From Sthenelais limicola (Eukaryota > Annelida > Polychaeta > Phyllodocida > Sigalionidae): a DNA stretch of 64,000 nt. The notes beneath the pieces were generated by a model. That model had not been told where the DNA came from and ran no database searches. It saw only the letters and a list, made by a program, of their open reading frames with translations. Position 1 is the stretch's first letter. Each line of letters begins with the position of its first letter. Where the stretch lies: contig OW804095.1 in NCBI GenBank assembly GCA_942159475.1, forward strand, positions 150,774,808-150,838,807, written 5' to 3'. Below, piece after piece: positions 20,581-33,126 of this stretch. The translations under genes and the position numbers were made by a program.

Positions 20581-22600
20581 ATAAGATGACACCCTAGAGA
20601 GATGCAAAGCCAGAATAGCTGTAATCTTTGGGGTCATTCTCCTTCGCATTACAGTCAATGCAAGAAGGTTTACTATTGTATGTCCCAGTAGTAGGGCTGA
20701 TAAATAACCCTCATATATTAACCATCGCTGGGCTGAGGGGAGCATTGCATCATTGTTAGGTCCAGTTTTCTGGGGAGCAATCGTTTTTTGAGCCTGGAAC
20801 GGGCCCATGACGTGACAAGAGGCCTCTTGGGGAATCTGGCCAGTCCTACTTTTGTGTTTCCCTCATGGGCAAAGTGATGTAATACTCAATCCTCCATAGA
20901 TATATTTCACTTTTTAACATTGGTCATTAGTAAGTAACTAATTTAAGTATAGTTTAGGTGATGCCTTTAAATGAGATATGAACATAAGAAAACACATGTC
21001 ATAATATCAATGTATTGTAAACATGTAAAGGTATTTCTATATTATATAAACCTCTACCTAAGGTGGTATATTCAATGGCGAGGATTCTGAGAGGGTTCCA
21101 TAACGGAAACATACACTATGGGTTTTATGTTCTAACGGGAAGAAGGAAGGTTTAACTGAGAGCGATAATATAAAAACTTCCGGACTACAAGACCTCAACT
21201 TAAGACCACTTCCATACCTTCTAGCGGACGGGAAACAAATTGAACTGTTACACAATGAGACAAAAAAGATAAGGGATTCGCCACATAATGGAAGTTAAGT
21301 GATCCCCAAGAAAGCAAGGAAGCAGAACAATATGAGGCCAATATGCTGTAGTATTTAGAGTTTAAATCCAGTTAGTATAAGCATGAATAAACTGGAGACA
21401 GAGATCTTCTTGTCTCAGCAACTGGACGTGTGACTTCTCTTTCTACCAACCTATTGGAGCTCTGGTCAAATGACCACCTCTAATCTACGATGCATTACCC
21501 CCGTAGTCTTATTAAAAATATCATTAATAAAAGGTTATAGAGGGTTTTAAGAAATGACGGGTTTCTACATCATACCTTAACAAAAAGACCCATGACTTAA
21601 ATAGAAATATGGGAAATGTAGAGGGGTCGATACCACAATCAAAACATTCTATAAAAGTAATACAATAGATTGTATAGAGAGTGTATTGGGAAATTCAGAT
21701 TCATTGTATATCAGTGTTTTGAAATCACATTCCGAATCGAATGATGTTCTACTACTTGGTAACATTTTCTGAAATGGTATTATTATTTTCTCTATCTGGT
21801 GAATTAGTAAGTCTGAGACGAGCATGAAACATGTTCCACTATGAAACAAATAAACCAGTTTGGCATAATGGAGTAGTATCGAAACCAGTAGACTGCAATA
21901 ACAAAATGTAATAATGATATAATAAAAACAAACTCTATGTGACCCTTTTAGAAAAGTACCAAATGGATTAGATTAGAACAAATTGTATTAACAAAATATA
22001 TACAAAACATTTCATGGCTACCATCGATCTTCTATATGTACATATATCAGAAAGCCTACTCTGACCATTGTTGTTTAGACTGAATTATCAAGGTATGGAA
22101 CTATCCAGTTACAATCCGCCATCTTCGTGCCCATCTTGAATATATATTAAATATTATACTCTCTACATGGGTAGCATTGTAAGAAAGTATTGTAAGTGTA
22201 ATAAATAACAATTAATTATTAACTCCACATTTCTCTATGTCATTATCCCAGGGCACCAGGAAAAACAATTGCCGTCAGTGAAAGTGCAATTGGTAAAATA
22301 TCGTAAATACTGTATCCAAGTTCCTTAAAGGAATATCATAGGATTCCACTCTCACTGCTACTACTACACCTACCAAAACCTTCACAACCGCCCCTCCTCC
22401 TCCTCCTCCTCCTCCACCCCGCTTCACCTTAACGTTTCCATGACAACCATGATCTACCAGTTGCAGGATTGGCTGTAAGGAATGGAGGCCGGGGCGACCA
22501 GCAGTCGGCCAGAATGGACGAGGAGAAGGAGGAGGTTAGATCTTACTGCTGGGTGCCTCTAGATCACATCGCTCATCTTATACCATTTGGTGCCACACAT
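20581..22600. other. Unassigned non-coding sequence, about 2 kb
   Basis: No gene is supported; open frames of 65-86 codons are scattered and featureless. A (CCT)n run lies at about 22395-22418. GTTTCCATGACAAC at 22434-22447 is a weaker RFX-like word. It is the longest gap between transposon copies in the 16-23 kb cluster. Confidence 0.4.
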
Positions 22601-22835
22601 GGGTCAGATTTTCAGAAAATGTACAATTCACCTTCACCAATACTCTCAAATAACCCAAATTTCAGACGGAAATATAGTACAAAATACAGTTCAACCTAAC
22701 CAAACAGATTGCTAGAATCGATGCAATGCCGAATATGGTCGAATTTACCTAGTATTGATCAAATTGCAGCCTAATTTAGCAGAATTTACTAAATGTGTAC
22801 AGCTGCCAATTGTACATTTTCTGAAAATCTGACAC
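22601..22835 (-). mobile_element. 235-bp family element, copy 11 (subfamily A)
   Basis: Ends GGGTCAGATTTTCAG and TTTCTGAAAATCTGACAC. A perfect 4-bp duplication ACAT lies at 22597-22600 and 22836-22839. Confidence 0.9.
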
Positions 22836-22908
22836 ACATGTCCCCAACAGATATGTTAGTAGTAGGTGCTTTGTAGGGTTAATTATTTATAATACACTAG
22901 TTGAAGTG

Positions 22909-22967
22909 TCAGGTCATCCGGAAATGTATAATTTGCATTCACCAATCCTCTCAAATAGCCCAAATTA
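22909..22967 (-). mobile_element. 235-bp family, truncated copy 12
   Basis: The first 59 bp only (AGGTCATCCGGAAATG, then CACCAATCCTCTCAAAT). The fragment and its left flank lie between two direct repeats TTAATTATTTAT (22879-22890 and 22965-22976), which suggests repair at a break removed the rest. Confidence 0.7.
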
Positions 22968-23312
22968 ATTATTTATCATATACACGTATAGATACAAAAG
23001 ATATGAATATTTATATTGGTACAGTGAATAACACATTTTCTCTGGATTGGGTCACAGATATTTCTTATTCCTCTTACTTGGACCGCCAATAATCATATCC
23101 GAACAAAACCTTCTCACTGTTAAGGCATTGGAATAAGGTTTTTATGTGTTCGCCCTAAAAGAAAAAAACAGTTCTTCATAGACAATTATTTTCTTAAAGT
23201 ATGTTTAATGTCTTTCCTGACCTTTATGGGCTTCCAAATATGTTATTCAATGAATAGGGATATTTTCCTTAATGACATCCTAGTTCTTGGTTTCAACTGA
23301 TACATTCTAAGG
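22968..23312. other. Unassigned non-coding sequence
   Basis: AT-rich, no recognised feature. It may contain the decayed interior belonging to the solo end at 23313-23347. Confidence 0.35.
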
Positions 23313-23347
23313 AATTGTGACTCATTTTCCTATAACACATCACATAT
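23313..23347 (+). mobile_element. Solo right end of the 410-bp family
   Basis: TTGTGACTCATTTTCC then ACACATCACATA matches the family's right terminal repeat; no left end was found nearby. Confidence 0.55.
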
Positions 23348-25082
23348 TACCAAGGCTGAATGTATGTTACCTATATTCTCTTAAAACTGTAAATATCCTC
23401 CTATATCTCTCACCCCTCATCCTATCATTGTAGTTCTCTCCTAGTTCATTCTCTTAGCTAGTCTCTTTCTATTTGTGTTGTTACATGCATAAACAAGTCA
23501 CAGTTTATCGAACCAAAAGGTAATAGCAACCAGATTTAACCGTTCAAATGGTTAAAACTGAGGCTCATTTCCTACCAATTATACACATGTCACTGTACTC
23601 TGCAAGAATAGATTGTATATTGTCATATTATTTTGTGTATCGATTAATAAACGTTTCTAATAAAAAAATAAAATGGACCAGAACCATAGGAATGGTCCAT
23701 CATCAATGAAAGATGAAGAAGACACATCAGGTGGAGGCTGTGTGACCTGCCAAAGGTAGCAGTTGAGAGACGGTCCTCACCAATTAGTGCAGGCAACACT
23801 TGGCAAGGCACCACTGCATGCCAAGGTTGGACCACACTGACCCACTGTAAACCAGCGTCCAGTGAAATAAACATGGCCCTCTATGTACTTTTCACTCTCT
23901 CATTTCGACACTTTATTGCTCGTAAGGTGGTGGATTAAGCACCCATGTATTTTTAAATGTTTACAAACATGCTTCTGTGGATCATGTTCGTTATTTGAGG
24001 GTTCTATCAACTTAAAAGAGGTATATTTAATTATCAAATAAATTGCTTATTACTGAACTTGGTTAATGAACTTGGCTGGTTATGTTCGCATCACCTCTAA
24101 GAAAATAATTAATGTATAAATATTCAATGCAGTTTTGTCAAAGCTACAAAAAAGATTTTAAGAGAACTCAATAACAAAATCGGGAACCTTTTCTTGCCAG
24201 TTTTGTCATTGGTAGCTCAGATTCGTGCTCTTTCAACCTAAAATTATTGACCTTTTAAATAAAACATGAGATGAGACTTCACACCCTTGTATGATTATGC
24301 GGAGGAATGTCGTGACCAAGTGCTATTAACGGGTGCTTCCGCGTCAGAGGCAAGTTCTAAGTATCTCCATAGGCTGGCAACTGCCAGAGTGTCGTAAATC
24401 TGTACCTGGCAATAAATACGACATTAGCCACTTGCCAGTTTATGGCAATGTTACTGCCTCGATATGGCGGCACAATTTCCCGCCAAAACCTCAACCGCTG
24501 AAGACACGAAGACAAGAAACAGTAATAGTCAAGTGGGCGATGATGGATGAGTTTAGCATAGTGACCGTCCAGTTGGGTTATTTTTAGCCAAACCTATTTA
24601 TTTTTTTGTAGAAACGTGAAAAGGAAATTTGTTGTCATGTCATGTCAGAGGGATGTAACCTACCAGCTTCTGTGGTAAACACGCACGCAAACATAAACTT
24701 TCAAAGGCCTATCCATAAAAGCTCCATTGTAAAATTTAATGTCGGTCCTAACTTGAATTATTGCTGTCCATTATGGAATCACTGGGTTTCAATTTAAAAT
24801 AACAGCAACAAAGTATTATCAGGCCAACGTGAAAATTAAAATTACAGGCATTAATGATGCAAATCTAGTCCGAATTCTGACTTTAATTGACTTCAGTGAC
24901 AGCCAATTCAATATTTCGAAATGCATCAAGGTTATTCACCTCTCCATAGGTGCACTTAAAAGACATTTATCACAAACAGACATAAATATATGAAATATAT
25001 CATATTTATTATTTTATACAATACATGTAGTAAGTGTAATATACTTATAGCTCTATTTATATCCAAAGACTAGCAGATATCA
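23348..25082. other. Unassigned sequence with one possible retroelement tail
   Basis: ATTAATAAACGTTTC then AATAAAAAAATAAAA (23644-23673) looks like a polyadenylation signal and A-rich tail, so an old retroelement may end there on the plus strand. No protein remnant was recognised. Frames of 76 and 84 codons at 23644-23874 and 24333-24587 are featureless. Confidence 0.35.
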
Positions 25083-25192
25083 AGCTGAAAAATGATTAGA
25101 TACTAGACAGTATATACTTTATTTCTGTCTTAAATGGGGGTTATTAGAGATGATTGGTGAAGGGGAATTGTACATTTCTTGACGACCTGACC
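25083..25192 (+). mobile_element. 235-bp family, 5'-truncated copy 13
   Basis: GCTGAAAAATGATTAGATAC, CTGTCTTAAATGGGGG and GGGGAATTGTACATTTC then TGACC reproduce the middle and right end of subfamily B, with an internal deletion and no left end. Confidence 0.7.
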
Positions 25193-25328
25193 TAAATACA
25201 TCTATAATACGTTATACATTTGCCGCTGTCAATATTAATCCAGTCCGCAATAGATTAAAGCAAAAAATCAAGGCCCAATGCCACTACAACTCTACTGGTG
25301 CCAAGGTCTACAATATTCGATACCAATA

Positions 25329-25648
25329 GGGGATTTGCATATATCTATTACACCGCATGCTTGGATGAATTCAGTTCAAATCATATTTGGCAAGATTTCT
25401 ATCGAAAAATTGAATGATCTTTTCACCAATATCATAGGTGGTGTAAATGATCCATAAAAACCAAATGCACGATGGGAAATATACAACCCAGTCTTGTGAA
25501 TACATGTAAAACACATGGATATTTACATGAGATCACTGCCAAATATCCCATGCTGAACATAGCATCTTTTCCATAGCTTTTACACCGACATACAAGTCCC
25601 ACAATTCCATGTGAACCTAGATTGAAGATGGCGGTCATGCAACTCCCC
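25329..25648 (+). mobile_element. 340-bp family MITE-like element, copy 2
   Basis: Ends GGGGATTTGCAT and ATGCAACTCCCC, flanked by TA at 25327-25328 and 25649-25650. The interior words match copy 1 in the same order (CCATGCTGAACATAGCAT, CACAATTCCATGTGAA). Confidence 0.78.
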
Positions 25649-25842
25649 TATTATCGGCCTTGTGCTAAGCCAGGTTTGTATTTGATTGATACCTAGGTGT
25701 CGCTTCAGTAGGCCCCGCTGCCGAGCTGCTGCAGATATCATTTTTGTTTCACCAACGATAATCAAGTTTGTTTCACAACGCTGGCATATATATGCTTTCG
25801 CTTCAGTATATAGTGTATAGGCTCAGTCAGCTTCTTAGATCA

Positions 25843-25887
25843 GGGTCAGGGATTGAACGCCTACTGAGCTAACATCTTTCCTGGCCC
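25843..25887 (-). other. tRNA-like fragment with internal deletion
   Basis: On the minus strand TTAGCTCAGTAGG (box A-like) is followed almost directly by GCGTTCAATCCCTGA (box B-like). In a tRNA these lie about 30 bases further apart, so this would be a deleted tRNA or SINE relic. Confidence 0.3.
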
Positions 25888-25934
25888 TGGAGTAGGCGTC
25901 CTAATGGGATTCTAATGAAATTGCGATTTGGAGC

Positions 25935-26092
25935 GAGAGGCTTTCTCTCAGTTTAAAGGGACGACTCTCTCAACTCTGAGCCTAGACTGGAGAGGTGTTC
26001 CCTCAGTTAGGAGGGACCCCTCAACTCTGAGCCTAGACCGGAGAGGCTTTCTCTCAGTTTGGAGGGACTCTCCCAACTCTAAGCCTAGACTG
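25935..26092. repeat. Three tandem units of 51-55 bp
   Basis: Each unit starts GAGAGGCTTTCTCTCAG or a variant and ends CTCTGAGCCTAGACYG. The units differ by small indels and substitutions. The array produces a 60-codon frame that is not credible as coding. Confidence 0.9.
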
Positions 26093-27311
26093 CACAACCC
26101 AGGAAGGTGAGTATTAGGTTACTTTTAGTGAAACGTAGAGAGAATTAATTGAGTGATGGGTGCCTTGTTACATTGTAGAAGACTTTAATTCATGACTTAG
26201 CTTATTAAACCTAATGCGGGTCAGTGGAAAGGTTAGATGTAAATTGTATCTTTCATCTCTATATAGTATGTTTGGTAAATAGATTTGTATATTTATCACG
26301 AACTGTATATTAGTTGTAATGTTCAAAATACTTTGTTGATAACATTAATAATTCCAAGCTGATAATTATAACGATTCTACTTTTGTAATTACCTATTGTA
26401 ACTATAGTTTATGAATGTCGGTGTCTGTGCACTGAGAATAATCTCATTGCGATATGATGAGTCAGCAGAATAAAAATATTAATCAATGAACATGTACATA
26501 TACATGTAGATCTATATATAGTATATTATATGTATTTAAGTAATTTTATTTCCAATGTTCAATACTGTAAGATTATGGGCCAAGGAATGTACACTAAGAT
26601 ATTATACAATATGTTGCACATGTTGCCAAGTGAGTGTGATATTGGGAAGCATTTGTTTCACTCTGTATGGAAGCTGAAAGCATGATGTGTGTTAAGACAT
26701 TATTTAGGTTCATTTATTACATATCAATTGTACATATTCCGACTGCCTGACCCAGCTTTTGTTATGAATGTAATCCTGAGATTGCGAATAATGCACAGCT
26801 CACAATATATCAATCATTAGAAACTCTGTATTCTACCCTTCCCTTTACCCTCACATTCATACTATATTGTGACCTTTTGTGATAACAGTAATATTCTTGG
26901 ATGAACAAAATATTCCCTATTGGCTATTTCATATACTATGACTTGAATAAAAATTCAGAGTTTTGTGTACTTAAATACAATAATTCCCCTCTGTACCAAG
27001 GATTTTAATAAAATGATGCCTTGATTATGTTTTGATGGTGATATTGTCTTGCTAGAAATTATAGCAAAATTACTTTATATTCATTCAGTAGATGTTTGTA
27101 TGACTTAGACACTATAGAAGTCTCACGATTCCGGTACGAGTAGTATAGGTGCCTAGATCCCAGGTTATTTGGGTTAAGTGATCAATGGGACATACTATGT
27201 CTACTATACGTGTGACTAGGTTTCTAGGTGACTAGTTTGATGGGAAGGATATTCCACTTAGGTTAATTTAGTACATTCATCCATCGTTAGTATACTTCCT
27301 ATGGAAATCAA
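26093..27311. other. Unassigned AT-rich non-coding sequence
   Basis: About 70% AT by eye, no gene. CAATTGTACATATTCC and CTGACCC at 26724-26753 may be the very end of another decayed 235-bp-family copy. Confidence 0.4.
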
Positions 27312-27676
27312 ATATGTACATGGAATTAAGCCACAAGTCGCCAAAATATTGATTTTAAGATATCATCATATTTGAAAAGATGAGATTAAGCAGATTCTAA
27401 TGATAGTAAACATTAGGACAGCTAATACATATTTCTATATTATAAGTTTGATATTTCTATTTTTGAAAAAGAGGTTTGCAATAGTCGATAATTACAAGTA
27501 ATGTAACTAATATACTCTATATATAAGGTAACCTTAGAAATAACATGGACATATTGAATGCACTGTCTTGAAATCTGATAATTGAATTCATCCGACTTAC
27601 ATCGTGCAATACACAGAAGATGAGAACATTCCCTCAAAGAGATCCTGTGAATAATCACTTTCAAAAAATCAATTTG
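27312..27676 (+). mobile_element. 410-bp family element, degraded copy
   Basis: AAGCCACAAGTCGCCAAAA, AGATATCATCATATTTG and TTCTAATGATAGTAAACA follow the family interior. The left terminus is decayed and the right terminal repeat is missing or unrecognisable. Confidence 0.65.
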
Positions 27677-28018
27677 ATACCTAATAATTTGATTTAGTTA
27701 TTAAAGAACTTAGAACAAACTTTGAATACAGAGAGGATGACACTGGACTAGAAGCCTGAATACTACCACCATGCCCCCCAAGCCCGTAGCTCATAGTAAG
27801 TATCGATGGTTAATATTATTAATAAACACAAAGGTGTGAGCCCTTGTTGGCGAGGTCAATTGTACCTCATCTAGACAAGCTCATTAACCCTGATAACGGC
27901 TATTGTTCATTTCATCATTAGGATATCATCTTATTAAGTAGCACTAGTCGTGGATGTAATCAATAAAGAATAAATAAAATTCAGAAACGAATTTGCTTAC
28001 ACACTGTAACCTATGATT
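27677..28018. other. Unassigned sequence with possible retroelement tail
   Basis: AATCAATAAAGAATAAATAAA near 27959-27979 resembles a LINE-type A-rich tail. No other feature. Confidence 0.3.
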
Positions 28019-28313
28019 ATATGTGATGTGTTTTAGGAAAATGAGTCATAAGTCGCAAAAAATGGATTTTGAGATATCATTATATTTGAAAAGATGAGAT
28101 CAAGCCGATTCTAATGATAGTAAACAGTCTAATAATCTAATAAGTATTTCTAGATTTTAAGTTTGATATTTTCGTTTTTGGAAAAAAAAGTTTCCAATAT
28201 TTCTGGCGGTCAATAAACAGTTTCACTAAATATAGTGTTTTCACTAAATATAGTCCATATGAGGACCTCCAAAAATAAAGGATATATTACATAGATTGTC
28301 CTGAAATTTGATA
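28019..28313 (+). mobile_element. 410-bp family element, right end missing
   Basis: A very good left end ATATGTGATGTGTTTTAGG then AAAATGAGTCATAAGTCGC. The interior matches the reverse of the 51937-52348 copy up to TGTCCTGAAATTTGATAC. A short duplication of TTTCACTAAATATAG occurs at about 28220-28252. The last quarter and right TIR are absent. Confidence 0.75.
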
Positions 28314-29490
28314 CATCAATTGATGTAGTAATAAGTGATCAACCCACCAAATGTCTGTCAGCTCAGACCAATGTTGTACAATGAATCAGAATTCGTCTCA
28401 ATAAATGATGGTTTATACAAATTGAATTACGTTCAATAATGATTGATAACATTGCTTCGGATTTCAGATTTAAACTTCACGAGGAACAAAACTGTCAAAC
28501 TGCAATGTCAGCTAGTACATCATCAACTTAAAAACTCGTGAAGCTTAGATGATCCTTTATATAATTCATGGCTTAAATCAATTATTCCTTATGATAACTT
28601 GAACAGAGTAACATGTATAGTGATCATCCCATGTTCACCTCAGAGATGGATGATGTACCTTAAAGATCCAAGCTTGCAGTGTGAATTTAAACTGGGAGAA
28701 TGACATCATAGGCTAATTCGGCTCCTAATCATCATAAAGGGTCATAAATATGAGCGTTACAACTGGTTTGTTGTCGGTGAAAAGAGGCCAGGGGAATATC
28801 GAGGCCTTGCTATGGGTTTGCATCAAGAAATAATACACTGCATGTCAGGAATCTGCGCCTGTATCTCTCTCTTCTCCTATACACTGTCACGAACTGAGAA
28901 GCAGAATATATTGAACATCATATGAGAGTATTTTCCCAAGAACATTTATTGCCTTTCTCAGTGGAGCGATGTATTATAGCAGGTCGTGTTTAAGACATGT
29001 TACCTCGGGGCGAGGAGGGATGCATCGGGGAAGATCTGAGCGAAAACTCTGGGAAGAGATGCAATGAAGGTAGGATGGTCTATAGTGATACCGAGCTAAC
29101 GACAGTCTGTCATGTAACGGGCTAAACACTACAGCCTTGAACATCATGAATGGATGGACTATAGCTATAATGGGGCTATAAATATGTTACATAATACTAG
29201 TAACTCTTAACTGGTTAATTATCTATGCTGAGAGTTCAAAATGTATACTACAAGATGCGTATGTATGGTGGATGTATAACCTATATATATATATGCCTGC
29301 TCTTCCTACCAGCGAGGTTGAGTGTGTATGTATGTGTGTGTGTTTTCACTAGCCCCGCCCACCCACCTGAAATGTTGCTGCCATGGCAATACACGTTTGG
29401 TGCAGCATGTGTTTAACGACTTATCTCTCACCTTGAGCGCGTGCAGTGCGTGCACAGCGCATCTCATCCACCGTGCTCGTCTAATATAAC
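28314..29490. other. Unassigned non-coding sequence
   Basis: Unique DNA without a supported gene. GTTGCTGCCATGGCAAT near 29375-29391 is an RFX-like palindrome with widened spacer. Confidence 0.4.
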
Positions 29491-30005
29491 GTGACAAATG
29501 GTATAAAGCCACTCCTCCAGCAGTCTCTCTCTCTCTCTCCACCACATCCAATGCCTACTCCTACTCCTCCTCCTCCTACTCCTCCTCCTCCTACTCCCGT
29601 CTCTTCAGCCCCAGCAGCTCCTGCCGGACTGGATACCTTCTGTATAGCAGAAGCCCGAAACCAGCAGGTTGCGCTCGGTAAACATCGGCAATCTCCGCCA
29701 GTAGCTGAGCATGACATCATATTGCGCGTGTCTGCACAGAGATGGCAGCACGGTGCCGGGGAGAGACAGGAAGTGTGCCAGAATGCACCCAATGTGAGGC
29801 CTTTCCGCCTGTACCTACTTACTGACCCGGCAACCACTCTATTCTCGTCAAGGCCTGCACTTGTGTACTGTGTCACCTGTTCTATACTTTTTGGAACAAG
29901 CTCGAAACCCATATCCCATGGATATATCTTCATTATGTAAATATCCTCAATTGATTACAGATTTCAGTGTACACTGTGTATTACCTGTTTGTAACTCAAT
30001 AAACA
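29491..30005 (+). CDS. Hypothetical open frame followed by an AATAAA signal (doubtful)
   Basis: A 149-codon frame runs 29491-29940. GGTATAAAGCC near 29499 could serve as a TATA box, but then the start would have to be the internal Met near 29551. The first third is a Pro/Thr/Ser run from a (CTCCTC)n microsatellite; the rest is of mixed composition with no domain I recognise. GTAACTCAATAAACATTTAC, with AATAAA near 29998, follows about 60 bases after the stop. A 150-codon frame also spans the minus strand (29481-29933). I cannot show that either is translated. Confidence 0.12.
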
Positions 30006-30531
30006 TTTACAGAGGAGTAAATAGTTATTTTTTTTAAAAAAACATACAAAATTATTGTTACTATTTGAACCTAAAGCCTGAACCTTGTGAGAACACATTC
30101 CAGATCAATTTGGAACTTTGAATTGATATCTACGGAGCCAGTATACATACCTTTTATAAACATAGATATATATATAGATAGATGAAAATAGATATATTCC
30201 AGAATCAGAAACCCAAATTTATACCTAGATACATAACCATTTCTAAATGTCAGTTGATATAAAATCATAATTTGCACCCAATTTTCCAAAAAGAGCCAGG
30301 CATTCGTACCCTCCCGCCCAACCATAACGTCCACTGGCCTCGTGCCTATATAGTTCCCACTTGGCATGGCGCCAACATATACAACTTTAGGTAACCAGGC
30401 CAGTGGCGATGGTTCAGCTCGGTGCAGAGCTCAGGGTCCCTTCCTACTGGAACAATTGAGCTTCGTTCTATTGACCTTCATAAACGCCCTATTTTCCTAT
30501 ACTACTTAACCTGGTAATAGCCCGCGCATAT
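30006..30531. other. Unassigned non-coding sequence
   Basis: Unique DNA; a 98-codon minus-strand frame at 30071-30367 shows no recognised feature. Confidence 0.35.
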
Positions 30532-30633
30532 GGCCCCTGGGCATATACTACTGGGCGGTGGTAGAAGGTATACTGGGTCAGAGGCCCCTGGGCATATACT
30601 ACTGGGCGGTGGTAGAAGGTATACTGCGTTACA
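30532..30633. repeat. 51-bp tandem duplication
   Basis: GGCCCCTGGGCATATACTAC and the next 24 bases recur exactly 51 bp later (30532 and 30583). The units diverge in their last few bases. Confidence 0.92.
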
Positions 30634-30652
30634 ACTGGGTTAGAGGTAGCAT

Positions 30653-30886
30653 GGACGGATCGTCAGAAAATGGACAATCGGCATCTCTACACATTTTGTA
30701 AATTCAGTTAAATGCGGTAGAAGAATCGTCTATACTAGGTACATCTGAGTATATTCGGTATTGCCTTGATTCATACAATCTCTTCGGTCATGTTTAACTG
30801 TATTTTTAACTTCGTTTTTGTCTTAAATTTGGGCTATTAGAGATGATTGGTGAATGCAATTTGTACACTTTTTGACAACTTGACCC
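30653..30886 (+). mobile_element. 235-bp family element, copy 15 (subfamily A, diverged)
   Basis: Ends GGACGGATCGTCAG and TTTTGACAACTTGACCC. Interior words TCATACAATCTCTTCGG and TTTAACTGTATTTTTAAC are A-type. It is more diverged than most copies and has no clear target duplication. Confidence 0.8.
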
Positions 30887-31414
30887 ATTAACATACTTAA
30901 AAAAGGGGGGTTGCATGTTTAGAATTGGAATTCTGGTCTGATGATTTACACGAACCTTCCGAGCTGGTTCTTGTACTTTTTTCTAAATTGTCTTCAGGTA
31001 GCAAATAGTATTGTTATATTAATTACCCCCAGCTAGATCAATGGTTTTGTTTAGTGGTTTTCGACCTCAATGTTTCTATCTTTTTTATCACGGTATTTGG
31101 CGCCGCTTTAAAGAACTCAAAACGATCATGACTAGCTTCCATTACAGGCCTAATTTTAAAAACAACCAATAATTATGTATTTCATGGTAGAGGTTCCTTA
31201 TTTTCGGACAAACGTTTAAAAAAAATCATTTTTTATCATTGAGTCTTATCCCAATACCTCAGACATATTCATCATATATCTATATAATTTGTGTTGTTTC
31301 AATAAGTATGACGATTTGTAAAATAATTGGTAAATTGTTTCAATGTTTTTAGTAAATGTTTCATAATATGGGAGACATATCATGCAATACCATATAATCA
31401 TCAAATAGATATTA
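30887..31414. other. Unassigned non-coding sequence
   Basis: AT-rich unique DNA with no recognised feature. Confidence 0.4.
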
Positions 31415-31650
31415 GGGTCAGATCGTCAGAAATTCTACAATTGCCAGCTCTACACATTGAGGAAATTCTGCTAAATTAGGCTGAAAAAATTATGAATACC
31501 GGGTATATCGGAGTATATTTGGTACCGCGTTGATTTAAAGTATCAGTTTTGCTATGTTAAACTGCATTTTAAAGCCCAATTCTGTCTTAAATGTGGGTTA
31601 TTTGAGAGGATTAGTGAAGGCGGATTGTGCATTTTGTGAAGATCTGAACC
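31415..31650 (+). mobile_element. 235-bp family element, copy 16 (subfamily B)
   Basis: Ends GGGTCAGATCGTCAG and TTGTGAAGATCTGAACC. Perfect 4-bp duplication ATTA at 31411-31414 and 31651-31654. Confidence 0.9.
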
Positions 31651-32486
31651 ATTAGCATAGAGCACAGCAATGAAGGGCTCTGTCTGTGCGGACACCCCAT
31701 TGATAGGTTCACTAATTAGGACAGATGCACGCTATTTGTGAATTACGAGGCCCCATTCCACAGATGGGGTTTGTGTAATTGGATTGTCATCCCCAAAACA
31801 GGATAGAATTCAAATTCCTAGTGTGATGTTCACGAAGGGCGAGTGACGTTGTGGGACCTCTCCAATCCGTGGTCGGGTGTCAGGTTTCTACACCGTGGAC
31901 CCGATGCCTCTTGGAACTAGGCAATTTATTCCATCAGGGGAGAAAAAGTTATAAAATGTGAATCAATATTCATCCAGATAATAAGCTTTCCATGCTCCCT
32001 TCTGCATTTCTTTTATATTAGTTTCGGTTTCGTTTGTTTTCCGGCAAGTAATACGGCTATGAGAAGAAATTTGAAGGGCCGTATGGGAAAGCCAATGAAC
32101 TTAGGGTGTGTATAATCAGTAATTAGGTTGTAGGTTTAGCTCTGCGAGTCAATATAGTTAGACGAACTAATTAAATAAATGAGTTCATGTCAAATAATTA
32201 GTAATGATTAGTAATACAAGGCCGATTGGGCGTTGATTATGCGAATATATGTTCTTAGATTAGTAGATTCCCTTGTTTCTTTGGATTCGCTATTTTCTCA
32301 GCAACACATACTGAAGAACATCTCCGATCAAGGGGTGGACTTTTGAAAAAAGAATAACTTCACTCTATACACGTTTCCTGCCATCTTCAAGGGGTCGACT
32401 TATGATGAGGAAGAAAGGTTTAAAATCCATACCAATGAATCATTTACAGCTTGATGTTGTATACTCAGGGATAGAAAACATATTAT
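31651..32486. other. Unassigned non-coding sequence
   Basis: Unique complex DNA; no gene is supported. Confidence 0.4.
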
Positions 32487-32716
32487 GGGTCAAATCTTCA
32501 GAAAATGCACAATTGGCAGATCAACACATTTAGTAAATTTAGCTAAATGATACTGAAAAATGGTCAATACTAGGTGTATGAGTTTATTTGATATTACCTT
32601 GATTTAAACATTGTGTTTGGTTACATTGAACTGTGTTTTGGACCTTATTTCTGTCTTAAATTTGAGTTATTTGAGAGAATTGGTGAAGACGAATTGTACA
32701 TTTTCTGACGGTCTCT
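32487..32716 (+). mobile_element. 235-bp family element, copy 17 (subfamily A)
   Basis: The left end GGGTCAAATCTTCAG is good; the right end is worn after ATTGTACATTTTCTGACG. A-type interior (TTTGGTTACATTGAACTG). Confidence 0.82.
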
Positions 32717-32875
32717 TGATCTTCAAAATATCCCCAATTGAAGCCCAATCCTATAGCACCCACTCGACACATTTATCTTTTACCGATGTTAACTAAGAGC
32801 GCGACTTTAAACAACAATTCTGATGAATACATTTGACCTTGACACATAGAGAGAGGGACAGTGAGAGATCTAGTC

Positions 32876-33116
32876 ATATGTGATATGTTTTAGGAAAATG
32901 AGTCACAAATCGCAAAACATGCATTTTGAGATATCATCGTATTTGAAAAGATGCGATCAAACCGATTCTAATGATGGTAAACATTAAGGATTGATATGAC
33001 TTAAAGCGATAAGCCCCTAAAAAGGTAGAACATTTCAACAAAGAAATCTTGTGAATAAACTAATTTAAAAAATATCAATTTTGCAACTTGTGACTCATTT
33101 TGAAACACTTCACATA
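32876..33116 (+). mobile_element. 410-bp family element with internal deletion (about 240 bp)
   Basis: Left end ATATGTGATATGTTTTAGG and right end TGACTCATTTTGAAACAC then TTCACATA are both present and flanked by TA, but about 170 bp of the middle are missing. A 235-bp-family copy starts 10 bp beyond its right end. Confidence 0.8.
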
Positions 33117-33126
33117 TAACATACAT

